Shown here one piece after another: positions 1 through 5,637 of a stretch of DNA of 5,908 bases. The notes beneath the pieces were generated by a model. The model saw nothing but the letters and a program-made list of their open reading frames with translations, made no database searches and was not told the DNA's origin. The stretch's first letter is position 1. Every line of letters begins with the position of its first letter. The stretch comes from an uncultured Erysipelotrichaceae bacterium (GTDB lineage Bacteria; Bacillota_I; Bacilli_A; Erysipelotrichales; Erysipelotrichaceae), in assembly GCA_902796465.1 (NCBI GenBank), contig CADBPK010000242.1:1-5908 (forward strand), given 5' to 3'. The translations under genes were made by a program, and so were the position numbers.

Positions 1-510
1 ATCTTCTTCCGGCGCAAGCGTAACGACCCTGATCGCTCCGTCCGCACATTCCTGAAACATTCTGAATTCTTCTACCGACGGCTTGACGATCGCTTCGGGC
101 GGCTGGGCTCCTTTGTACTTCAGTGAAAGATATGGACCTTCCAGGTGGACACCGATGATCCGTGCGCCTTTGTAATCTTCTTTTCTGACAGCCGCAACGT
201 TGAGAAGGGCTTTCTTAAGGGTTTCTGTATGATCAGTGATCGTTGTCGCAAGGAATGAGGTAACGCCTTCGGACGGGATGCCTGCAGCCCATTTGCGCAG
301 TCCTTCGGGATCAGCGTAATTCGTATCGAATCCATAGGCACCGTGGCAGTGGATATCGATAAATCCGGGCAGGATGCGCGCATCATTATAGTTGTAATCC
401 GCAACTTCTTCCGCATCAGGGGAAATCCGGATTATCTTTCCGTTTTCTATGGTAATGACGGCAGGAATCCATTTCTCATCGCAGTATACTCTGCTGCTTC
501 TGATTTTCAT
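1..510 (-). CDS. nagA: N-acetylglucosamine-6-phosphate deacetylase (NagA/AgaA type), N-terminal 170 residues, cut by the window edge
   Basis: This cytoplasmic amidohydrolase family removes the acetyl group from N-acetylglucosamine-6-phosphate (or the galactosamine isomer), giving the amino-sugar phosphate and acetate. The reading frame is open from the ATG at 510 to the left edge, giving 170 of the roughly 380 residues usual for the family. Visible landmarks are a small N-terminal beta domain (residues 1-45), the start of the metal-dependent barrel with PGFIDIHCHG at 48-57 (metal-type His54 and His56), GVTSFLATT at 82-90, and GVHLEGPYLSLKYKGAQPPE at 120-139, where Glu124 is the expected metal ligand. 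The HxH pair is the form found in many Bacillota; E. coli NagA lacks it. The start is supported by an AAAGGAGA ribosome site at 517-524, six bases upstream. The gene is divergent from a PTS operon, which suggests the PTS supplies its substrate. GlcNAc versus GalNAc specificity cannot be decided, so the symbol is tentative (agaA is the alternative). Confidence 0.93.
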   Translation of the reverse strand, partial: MKIRSSRVYCDEKWIPAVITIENGKIIRISPDAEEVADYNYNDARILPGFIDIHCHGAYGFDTNYADPEGLRKWAAGIPSEGVTSFLATTITDHTETLKKALLNVAAVRKEDYKGARIIGVHLEGPYLSLKYKGAQPPEAIVKPSVEEFRMFQECADGAIRVVTLAPEED

Positions 511-538
511 AAAAGGTCTCCTTTATTTCTTCTTTATC

Positions 539-544
539 ATTATA
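539..544 (-). promoter_or_regulatory. Possible -10 element for nagA
   Basis: A perfect TATAAT reads on the minus strand here, about 29 bases upstream of the nagA start codon. At 16-18 bases further upstream I find no good -35 hexamer (the best windows read like TCCATT), and there is no TGN extension. If this is the promoter it probably needs an activator, or the true one lies elsewhere in the 101-base divergent region. The -10 lies inside a small imperfect palindrome, TCATTATATGA (537-547). Confidence 0.4.
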
Positions 545-563
545 TGACGGTGTAAAGGAAAAA

Positions 564-592
564 TGGATATTCAGCATACAAATTGATATAAT
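564..592 (+). promoter_or_regulatory. Extended -10 promoter for the PTS operon
   Basis: A perfect -10 TATAAT lies at 587-592, preceded by TGA at 584-586, which makes an extended -10. A 4-of-6 -35 match (TGGATA, 564-569) lies 17 bases upstream. Transcription would begin near 599, only about 13 bases before the EIIA start codon, so the leader consists almost entirely of the ribosome binding site. The -10 forms the core of an odd-length palindrome, GATATAATATC (585-595), a plausible but unproven repressor target. Confidence 0.7.
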
Positions 593-602
593 ATCGGCAT
601 AT

Positions 603-607
603 GGAGG
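603..607 (+). promoter_or_regulatory. Ribosome binding site of the EIIA gene
   Basis: GGAGG lies four bases before the ATG at 612, a rather short spacing. An earlier ATG at 601 overlaps this site but is out of frame, so 612 is the start. Confidence 0.75.
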
Positions 608-611
608 AATT

Positions 612-1040
612 ATGATCGGAATATTGGTAACCGGGCATGGCACATTTGCCAGCGGAATCACCAGCGCGGTCAAACTGCTGGCAGGCAAGCCTGAAAAATA
701 TGTTTATGTTGACTATCTCCAGGAACATACCACAGATGAACTGGAGTATCATATCCGTGAAAAACTGAAGGAACTCGCTGACTGCGAAGGCATACTGATC
801 TTTGCGGACATGACAGAAGCTGCACCTTACAAGATTTCATCCGAACTGTCGGTTAAACTCAAAGATACCTTCAGGATCCGTGTTATCGGCGGAACAAACC
901 TCGGGATGCTGATACAGGCAAATATGGCAAGGGGATATGTGATCGATGTGGATGATCTCTGCTCCCTCGCGCTGGATGAAGGAAGAAAACATATCGCCGC
1001 CTATGATGAAGCAGAGGAACTGCGGGAATCCGGGCGGTAA
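612..1040 (+). CDS. PTS system mannose/fructose/sorbose-family EIIA component
   Basis: This is a cytoplasmic phosphocarrier of the mannose-family phosphotransferase system. It takes phosphate from HPr on a histidine and normally passes it to EIIB. The 142-residue length matches a stand-alone EIIA domain (about 140). The N-terminus MIGILVTGHGTFASGI is typical, with His9 as the expected phosphorylation site (equivalent to His10 of E. coli ManX). Asp66 in the FADMTEAAP segment and the late GGTNLGML (93-100) match the family's other conserved loops. Oddly, the usual D-x-x-GG-[ST]-P motif reads D-M-T-E-A-A-P (66-72), so both glycines are lost. It is first in the operon, 17 bases ahead of the EIIC gene, with no EIIB gene nearby. 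Family assignment is firm; the sugar is inferred only from the neighbouring deacetylase, pointing to an N-acetyl-hexosamine (AgaF-like role). Confidence 0.92.
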   Translation: MIGILVTGHGTFASGITSAVKLLAGKPEKYVYVDYLQEHTTDELEYHIREKLKELADCEGILIFADMTEAAPYKISSELSVKLKDTFRIRVIGGTNLGMLIQANMARGYVIDVDDLCSLALDEGRKHIAAYDEAEELRESGR

Positions 1041-1057
1041 ACGAAAGGAAAAAAGAT

Positions 1058-1822
1058 ATGGCACTTATAGCAATATTGGTATTTATTCTGACCCTGGATC
1101 AGTCATCCTTCCTGAGAGTGCTGCACAGGCCTCTGATCGCCTGCACACTGTTCGGAATCGTTCTCAATGATCCGGCGAAAGGCGCTGCCGTCGGTGCAGC
1201 AATGGAACTGATCGTTCTCGGTGCCGAGAACCGTTATGTCAACACAGTACTGTATTCCGTAATGGCTGTTGTTCTTGCAGTACAGTCCGGTATGGATGTA
1301 AACACAGCCATCGCCAGTGCGCTTGTATTTGCATGGCTCGGCATGTATGCGGACGGTGCTTTTACGGCTATATCGGCTGCGTTCCTGCCGATGGCGAGAA
1401 AAGCAGCGGAAAACAGGGATGAAAAGAAACTTGCCCTGGCTAATATCCTGCCGGGAATCCTGAAAGCTCTGCTGTTTACCGTACTTGCGTGTCTCGCATA
1501 TACAGGCGGTGAAAGTTTCCGCACCACGGTATCATCACTGGAAAAGAATGCCGGCTGGGTAATGGCAGGACTGGCTGCAGCGGGATCCCTTATGAAATGT
1601 CTCGGATTCGCTGTCATACTCCGGAATATCCAGATCCGGGAGATCAGCGGCGCTTTGGTCGCTGGAGCGGCGTTTGCTGCACTGATCGTCACAACTGGAA
1701 TCAGCGGGGCAACACTGCTGATCTGTGCAATGCTGGCATTCGCACTTGCGGCATATGATTATTCACTGCAGGCCAATGAAACTGCAGCGGCAGAAAAAGG
1801 AGGTGCTTCAAAATGGTGGTAG
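1058..1822 (+). CDS. PTS system mannose/fructose/sorbose-family EIIC component
   Basis: This is a membrane subunit of a mannose-family PTS permease; with EIID it forms the sugar-translocating channel. The 254-residue protein is close to the family norm (about 250-270). The diagnostic N-terminal region is present: RPLIACTLFGIVLNDPAKG (24-42) followed by GAAMELIVLG (46-55), matching the RPxxxGxxxGxxxGD and G-x-x-x-E-L-x-x-L-G patterns of ManY/AgaC proteins. Hydrophobic segments lie near residues 2-14, 26-37, 63-77, 83-109, 130-148, 165-188 and 197-233. The start at 1058 follows an AAAGGAAA ribosome site (1044-1051). The 3' end overlaps the EIID gene by 10 bases, so the last residues (KWW) are encoded over the next start codon. 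The charged tail after residue 234 is low-complexity and presumably cytoplasmic. Transported sugar is not readable from sequence; an amino sugar is inferred from context. Confidence 0.93.
   Translation: MALIAILVFILTLDQSSFLRVLHRPLIACTLFGIVLNDPAKGAAVGAAMELIVLGAENRYVNTVLYSVMAVVLAVQSGMDVNTAIASALVFAWLGMYADGAFTAISAAFLPMARKAAENRDEKKLALANILPGILKALLFTVLACLAYTGGESFRTTVSSLEKNAGWVMAGLAAAGSLMKCLGFAVILRNIQIREISGALVAGAAFAALIVTTGISGATLLICAMLAFALAAYDYSLQANETAAAEKGGASKWW
1798..1803 (+). promoter_or_regulatory. Strong ribosome binding site of the EIID gene, inside the EIIC gene
   Basis: AGGAGG lies nine bases before the ATG at 1813, within the coding region of EIIC. This fixes the EIID start and implies translational coupling of the two membrane subunits. 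Confidence 0.85.
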
Positions 1823-2670
1823 GCGCAGGACCGTATAAAAATCTGACAGAAGCATATCCTCTGGATAAAAAGACGTTGAATAAGATCGTATGGCGTTCTT
1901 TCCTGAGCGGTTTTTCCAGAAACGGAGAAACAGGGGAATCGATCGGCTGGCTCTGGGCAATCATGCCCGGTCTCAAAAAGATCCATACGGATGAACAGGA
2001 TCTGGCATATGCCATGGGACATCATCTGGAGTATGTGGAAACAGGTTCATTCCTTTCCACACTTGCCATGGGCGCTGTTCTCTCCATGGAACAGTGCAAA
2101 TATGATCCGGCACTGATCCGTTCATTCAAGGCATCTGTCTCTGCTGCGGCAGACGGGATCGGAACAGCATTATTCTGGTACCTGATCATTCCGTTTACTG
2201 CCATGGGCGTACTTTCCCTGGCACAGGGAGGCAGTCCGGCAGCCGCACTCATCTATTTCCTGATCACGGCTGTTCTGGCAGTCGCAGCACGTTTTGCCGG
2301 TATGTATATCGGTTACGCACAGGGAACCCGGCTTGCGGATACGCTTTCGAAAAAGAAAAAAGGAGCAGTCCGTTCGATCCGTCTGGCCGGTGCGTTCATG
2401 ATCGGCGCCATGATCATCGTAAACATGAAGGATGTATCTGCAGCCCTGACGATGTACAACGGCAGTGATTCACTCGATATGGCTTCCCAGCTGAATCAGC
2501 TCCTGCCGGGTATTATCCCGCTTCTGCTGACATGGCTTATGTGGCATCTTCTGACCCGCAAAAACTGGTCACCGATGAAATGTATCCTCCTGATCGTTGT
2601 GATCGCACTTGCCGGTGCTGCCATCGGATTGTGGGCAGGTACTTATGAACCGCTGATCCATATCGGTTAA
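1813..2670 (+). CDS. PTS system mannose/fructose/sorbose-family EIID component
   Basis: This is the second membrane subunit of the mannose-family PTS permease, unique to this PTS family, and acts with EIIC. The 285 residues match the usual length (about 270-285). Recognisable blocks are the N-terminal KIVWRSFLSGFSRNGE (24-39), W46 to P52 followed by the L-K-K-I-H segment, HHLEYVETGSF (70-80, family HLEFFNTxP), the DGIGTALFW segment (114-122, family AGxGDxxFW), YIGYAQGTRL (165-174), and LNQLLPGIIPLLLTW (227-241). Membrane segments cluster at about 119-136, 144-164, 190-204, 231-247 and 257-275. Unusual changes: the strongly conserved GPLAG-GD[PS] reads AAADG-GTA (losing Gly-Pro and the Asp), and the NT of FFNT is ET. 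It is last in the operon, followed within 25 bases by an intrinsic terminator. Family call is secure; the substitutions suggest a divergent branch. Confidence 0.93.
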   Translation: MVVGAGPYKNLTEAYPLDKKTLNKIVWRSFLSGFSRNGETGESIGWLWAIMPGLKKIHTDEQDLAYAMGHHLEYVETGSFLSTLAMGAVLSMEQCKYDPALIRSFKASVSAAADGIGTALFWYLIIPFTAMGVLSLAQGGSPAAALIYFLITAVLAVAARFAGMYIGYAQGTRLADTLSKKKKGAVRSIRLAGAFMIGAMIIVNMKDVSAALTMYNGSDSLDMASQLNQLLPGIIPLLLTWLMWHLLTRKNWSPMKCILLIVVIALAGAAIGLWAGTYEPLIHIG

Positions 2671-2693
2671 ACCATAACAGTTATAAGATTACC

Positions 2694-2721
2694 AAAGCAT
2701 GCCTGACAGCATGCTTTTTTT
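2694..2721 (+). terminator. Intrinsic terminator of the PTS operon
   Basis: A perfect 9-bp stem, AAAGCATGC (2694-2702) with GCATGCTTT (2709-2717), closes a 6-base loop (CTGACA). The 3' arm runs into seven consecutive T residues (2715-2721). It starts 24 bases after the EIID stop codon. The minus strand carries only three T after the stem, so it works in the plus direction only. Confidence 0.9.
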
Positions 2722-2732
2722 GCGAATATAAC
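2703..2732 (+). promoter_or_regulatory. Possible radC promoter whose -35 sits in the terminator loop
   Basis: CTGACA (2703-2708) matches the TTGACA -35 consensus at five of six bases and is exactly the loop of the upstream terminator. TATAAC (2727-2732) matches the -10 at five of six bases, with an 18-base spacer. Transcription would start near 2739, at the edge of the radC ribosome site, giving a very short leader. This is a motif match only. Confidence 0.5.
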
Positions 2733-2751
2733 CGTATAGCGGAGGAACAAT

Positions 2752-3453
2752 ATGGCTTTGATTCGTGAAATGAATAGAAATGAAAGACCGAGGGAAAAAG
2801 CAAAACGGTATGGAGTTAAAAGTCTCAGTGCTGCTGAACTGCTGGCAATTCTTATGAGAAGCGGGGTGAAAGGCACAAACGCACTGGAACTCGCTGAATC
2901 CCTCCTGCAGGCTTCCGGAGATCTGTGCGGGGTGGCGAAAATGAACTTTGCGGAAATGAAAAAGATCAGGGGGATCAGCGATGTCAAAGCGCTGGAACTG
3001 CTGGCGTGCTTTGAATTGTCCCGGAGGATCGCATATGAAACGGCGGTGGAAAAGAATGTAATACGTGATCCGGAAAGTCTTCTGGAATGGCTTTACCGTG
3101 AGATCGGTTCATCACAGCAGGAGCGGTTTCTTGCGGTATATCTGAATACCGCCAACCATATCATTGACTATCAGGTACTGTTTGTGGGGACCATCAACGA
3201 AGCAGGGGTTTATCCAAGGGAAGTGTTCAAGCAGGCACTGCTTCTGAACAGTACAAATCTGATGCTGGTTCATAACCATCCCAGCGGAAATCTGCGGCCA
3301 AGCCGAAATGATATAAATCTTACCAGGGAATTTGTTCAGATCGGCCGGCTGATGAACATACGCATCCTTGATGATCTCATTGTCAGCAATTCGGATTTTT
3401 TCTCATTTGCGGCCAACGGTCTGCTGAACGATATGGAATCAAACGAAAAATAA
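2752..3453 (+). CDS. radC: RadC family protein (UPF0758, JAB/MPN-domain), DNA-repair-associated
   Basis: RadC-family proteins are widespread and conserved; the old DNA-repair role in E. coli is disputed and the biochemical function is not settled. The 233 residues match full-length RadC (about 220-230). The N-terminal part has the family's R-E-K...RYGVKSLSAAELLAILMRSG block (14-38), followed by helix-hairpin-helix-like LVxxxGISxxKA-type sequence near 64-84 (KIRGISDVKALELL). The C-terminal JAB metalloprotease-like domain carries YPREVFKQAL (154-163, Glu157) and the JAMM-type motif HNHPSGN...PSRND, with His174, His176, Ser178 and Asp187 all intact. One family position differs: the usual LLDHxI reads ILDDLI (205-210), with Asp208 for His. 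The start is fixed by GGAGGA at 2741-2746, five bases before the ATG. It follows the PTS terminator and lies 16 bases ahead of the AI-2E-family gene. Confidence 0.94.
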   Translation: MALIREMNRNERPREKAKRYGVKSLSAAELLAILMRSGVKGTNALELAESLLQASGDLCGVAKMNFAEMKKIRGISDVKALELLACFELSRRIAYETAVEKNVIRDPESLLEWLYREIGSSQQERFLAVYLNTANHIIDYQVLFVGTINEAGVYPREVFKQALLLNSTNLMLVHNHPSGNLRPSRNDINLTREFVQIGRLMNIRILDDLIVSNSDFFSFAANGLLNDMESNEK

Positions 3454-3462
3454 TGCTAAAAT
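3454..3462 (+). promoter_or_regulatory. Possible extended -10 promoter giving a leaderless transcript
   Basis: TGC followed by TAAAAT (3457-3462, five of six to TATAAT) forms an extended -10 directly after the radC stop codon. Seven bases separate it from the ATG at 3470, the distance expected if the A of the start codon is the first transcribed base. The -35 region 17 bases upstream (TGGAAT, 3434-3439) matches only three of six positions. The downstream gene lacks a visible Shine-Dalgarno sequence, which fits this reading. Confidence 0.45.
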
Positions 3463-3469
3463 ATTTGTT

Positions 3470-4585
3470 ATGAATTTCATAGAAAACATTTTTGAAAAAA
3501 TAAGCGATATATCCATGCGTGCATTGATAAGAATGCTGCTGATTCTGGGCATCATTTATCTGATCATGGCTACGGATTCCGTGTGGAGCGGAACAGCCCG
3601 AACTGTATTCGGTATTATCAAACCATTTCTTTACGGCTTTATTATGGCCTATATTCTGCAGAAACCGATCAATTACGGGGTGAAACATAAAATACCGAAG
3701 AAAATCGCGATCCTGCTGATCTACGCGATCGGTCTCCTGCTTGTTTATCTTCTTCTTGCGACACTGGTTCCGCTGCTGCTGGACAGGGCAGGAGGATTCA
3801 TCAATTCCATGATCAGCGGTGTTTCCTGGCTGTATTCTCATTACGCATCCATGACGGAAAGCAATACACCGGACTGGATCAAGGATTTTGCGGACAAGCT
3901 CATTCAGGCACTGTCCTCATTCCGTAATGTGATACCGAATTCCATTTCGACATCACTTCCTGTTTTTGTGACGGATACATTATCGCATATCACAACATTT
4001 GTTTTCTCTACGATCATTTCCGTTTATCTATGTATTGACTGGGAGAAACTTCGTACAACATTCCTGAAAGCAATCGGATCGCGCAATTTCACCAATGTAC
4101 GCATCATGCTGAAGATCGATGATGAAGTCAGTTCCTATATCCATTCGATGATCGTACTCATGCTGATTACATTTGTTGAGTATTCACTCCTTTACGGACT
4201 GCTCGGTCATAAGGACTGGCTGATACTGGGCATTATCACGTCACTTGCCCATCTTGTTCCGTATGTCGGTCCTATGGCTGCGAATACGATCGGTGTGCTG
4301 ACTGCGCTGAATATGCCTACACCGAATCTGATTATACTGATTGTTATGATCGTGATCCTTTCCAACGTGGATCCTTACATCATTCAGCCGATGGTTCATT
4401 CCAGAAATACAAAGATCTCGCCGCTAGAAGCTCTGTTCAGCGTATTTGCGTTCGGCAGGATATTCGGAATGAAAGGTATTATTGTCGCAATTCCGTTATT
4501 TCTGATCATCCGTGTACTTTTCCTCGCAAAAACCAAACCGGATTATCTTGAAAATCTGAAAAAAGAACAGGAGGCACATGCATGA
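3470..4585 (+). CDS. AI-2E family (PerM/YdiK/YueF-like) membrane protein
   Basis: This is an integral membrane protein of the AI-2E transporter family, whose members have been linked to autoinducer-2 export or to sodium(lithium)/proton antiport; the real substrate here is unknown. The 371 residues fit the family (about 350-380). Likely membrane segments are near 19-35, 47-64, 79-103, 170-188, 225-246, 250-277, 285-299 and 318-352, with a soluble amphipathic stretch at 104-168, as in the family. The signature LVPYVGPMAA (262-271) and the DPYIIQPMV segment (301-309) are clear, as is Gly333-Met-Lys-Gly near the C-terminus. No Shine-Dalgarno precedes 3470: the 16 bases after the radC stop are A/T-rich with no GGAG core, and no in-frame alternative start lies between. 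Met16 is a possible later start but also lacks a ribosome site. The stop overlaps the next gene's start (ATGA), so the two are translationally coupled. Confidence 0.88.
   Translation: MNFIENIFEKISDISMRALIRMLLILGIIYLIMATDSVWSGTARTVFGIIKPFLYGFIMAYILQKPINYGVKHKIPKKIAILLIYAIGLLLVYLLLATLVPLLLDRAGGFINSMISGVSWLYSHYASMTESNTPDWIKDFADKLIQALSSFRNVIPNSISTSLPVFVTDTLSHITTFVFSTIISVYLCIDWEKLRTTFLKAIGSRNFTNVRIMLKIDDEVSSYIHSMIVLMLITFVEYSLLYGLLGHKDWLILGIITSLAHLVPYVGPMAANTIGVLTALNMPTPNLIILIVMIVILSNVDPYIIQPMVHSRNTKISPLEALFSVFAFGRIFGMKGIIVAIPLFLIIRVLFLAKTKPDYLENLKKEQEAHA
4569..4574 (+). promoter_or_regulatory. Ribosome binding site of the lipoprotein gene
   Basis: AGGAGG sits seven bases before the ATG at 4582, inside the end of the AI-2E-family gene. 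It selects 4582 over the out-of-frame ATG at 4578 and supports coupled translation through the ATGA overlap. Confidence 0.8.
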
Positions 4586-5580
4586 AAAAACTGATCTGTA
4601 CATTATGCACTGCGCTTCTTCTCTGTCTGTATCTTACCGGCTGTGCCACGGTCAAGAACAAGATCGCGTATACTGTTTATCCGGTCGGCTTCCTGATCGA
4701 CCGCATCGGCGGATCAACTGTTATCAAAGAATCGATCCAGAATGACGGGATCATACAGCGGGCAACGATCAAGGATAACTATGAAGATACACTGAAAAGC
4801 AGTGCTGTGTTCATGCATATAGGTACTCTGGAACCTTATCTCACGGTTTATTCCAATGAGATCAAGGAATCCAAAATCCAGAACATGGATCTGTCAGTCC
4901 TCAACGCGGTTTACAATTTCCGCCGGTATACCCAGATCGTAACAGACGGAGAAGTCAGTTTCGTGGAAGGACCGTATTACAAAGGTGATATGTTCAACAT
5001 GATCGACGCGGATGAGAAGGATCTGTTCCTGTGGAACGATCCGATCTCCATGCTCAGTATGGCGAAAGATATCCGTGACTGGCTGGTCTCAAAGTTCCCT
5101 GATCAGGCGTCAGTTTACGAAGAGAACTACTATAAACTGGAAACGGATCTGATCAATCTGGATGCGCAGTATCAGGCGCTCGCAACTTCCCTTGTGAAAA
5201 ACAACCAGCAGATCAGGTTTGTCAGTATGACTGCAAGCTTCGGAACATGGCAGAAAACATACGGCTTCCAGGTTTATCCGGTTATTTTGTCCAAATACGG
5301 TGTTCTGCCGAATAAGGAACAGCTAGAAGTAATCAAGGAAAGAATACTTGCAGATGGTGTGAAATATATCGTTTATGAACCTAATATGACACCTGATATG
5401 ATCGAGCTGTTCAATGAACTTGAAAGCTCCATGAATCTGAAACGCGTCAATCTGAGCAATCTGTCCAGTCTGACGAAGACAGAAGTGGATGACGGAAAAG
5501 ACTACGTTTCCATCATGTATGAGAATCTGAGTGTCCTCACGACGATGAAGGAAGATATTTCTGCAGCTGCAGATAATTAA
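4582..5580 (+). CDS. Lipoprotein resembling zinc/manganese ABC substrate-binding proteins (ZnuA/TroA fold), metal ligands apparently lost
   Basis: A 332-residue predicted lipoprotein: Lys2-Lys3, a hydrophobic stretch (4-18) and the lipobox LTGC with Cys21 as the lipidated residue, so it should be anchored outside the cytoplasmic membrane. The body follows the TroA/ZnuA pattern in order: YPVGFLIDRIGG (33-44), DTLKSSAVFMHIGTLEPYL (69-87), LFLWNDPISMLSMAKDIRDW (148-167, family HVWLDP...), the Y-E-E-N-Y-Y-K-L-E block with L-D (179-194), SFGTWQKTYGF (219-229, family HxAFGYxxxxYGL), VKYIVYEPNMTP (260-271) and a final YVSIMYENLSVL (308-319). By alignment from memory, the three His and one Asp ligands are replaced by Gln59, Phe149, Thr217 and Ser292, and the protein has a single His (79), at a non-ligand site. 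No ABC permease or ATPase lies beside it; its partner is the coupled AI-2E-family gene. Metal transport is therefore doubtful; annotations calling it a zinc-binding protein would reflect fold only. Confidence 0.82.
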   Translation: MKKLICTLCTALLLCLYLTGCATVKNKIAYTVYPVGFLIDRIGGSTVIKESIQNDGIIQRATIKDNYEDTLKSSAVFMHIGTLEPYLTVYSNEIKESKIQNMDLSVLNAVYNFRRYTQIVTDGEVSFVEGPYYKGDMFNMIDADEKDLFLWNDPISMLSMAKDIRDWLVSKFPDQASVYEENYYKLETDLINLDAQYQALATSLVKNNQQIRFVSMTASFGTWQKTYGFQVYPVILSKYGVLPNKEQLEVIKERILADGVKYIVYEPNMTPDMIELFNELESSMNLKRVNLSNLSSLTKTEVDDGKDYVSIMYENLSVLTTMKEDISAAADN

Positions 5581-5598
5581 CGAATGAATGGTTCCTAT

Positions 5599-5620
5599 AA
5601 CCGGCATTAGAGCCGGTTTT
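5599..5620 (+). terminator. Short hairpin, weak intrinsic terminator before polA
   Basis: A perfect 7-bp stem, AACCGGC (5599-5605) with GCCGGTT (5612-5618), encloses the loop ATTAGA. Only four T residues follow (5617-5620), so termination may be partial. It lies 18 bases after the lipoprotein stop and 17 bases before the polA start. I see no convincing promoter between this hairpin and polA, which suggests read-through may feed polA. Confidence 0.65.
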
Positions 5621-5637
5621 GCCATATGGAGGAAAAG

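Noticed and set aside
120..416. 98-codon minus-strand frame within nagA
   Set aside because: The nagA frame on the same strand carries the HxH and HLEGP motifs and is open through the edge; this frame has no support.
551..564. Possible catabolite-responsive element (TGTAAAGGAAAAAT) between nagA and the PTS operon
   Set aside because: The left half fits the cre consensus but the central CG is missing and the right half does not match, so the palindrome is not there.
1234..1692. 152-codon minus-strand open frame opposite the EIIC gene
   Set aside because: It lies wholly within a clear EIIC gene, has no ribosome site or recognisable domain, and looks like an antisense shadow of hydrophobic codons.
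2694..2717. GCATGC occurring twice as a possible protein-binding repeat
   Set aside because: The two copies are simply the arms of the terminator stem followed by a T tract, which explains them fully.
3383..3841. 152-codon minus-strand open frame across the radC end and AI-2E-family start
   Set aside because: It overlaps two well-supported genes, its protein is rich in Gln, His and Asn without a family pattern, and there is no ribosome site.
5626..5628. Earlier in-frame ATG for polA
   Set aside because: It overlaps the GGAGG site used for 5638 and has no ribosome site of its own; family N-termini also begin right at the K-L-L-L-x-D-G-N strand.
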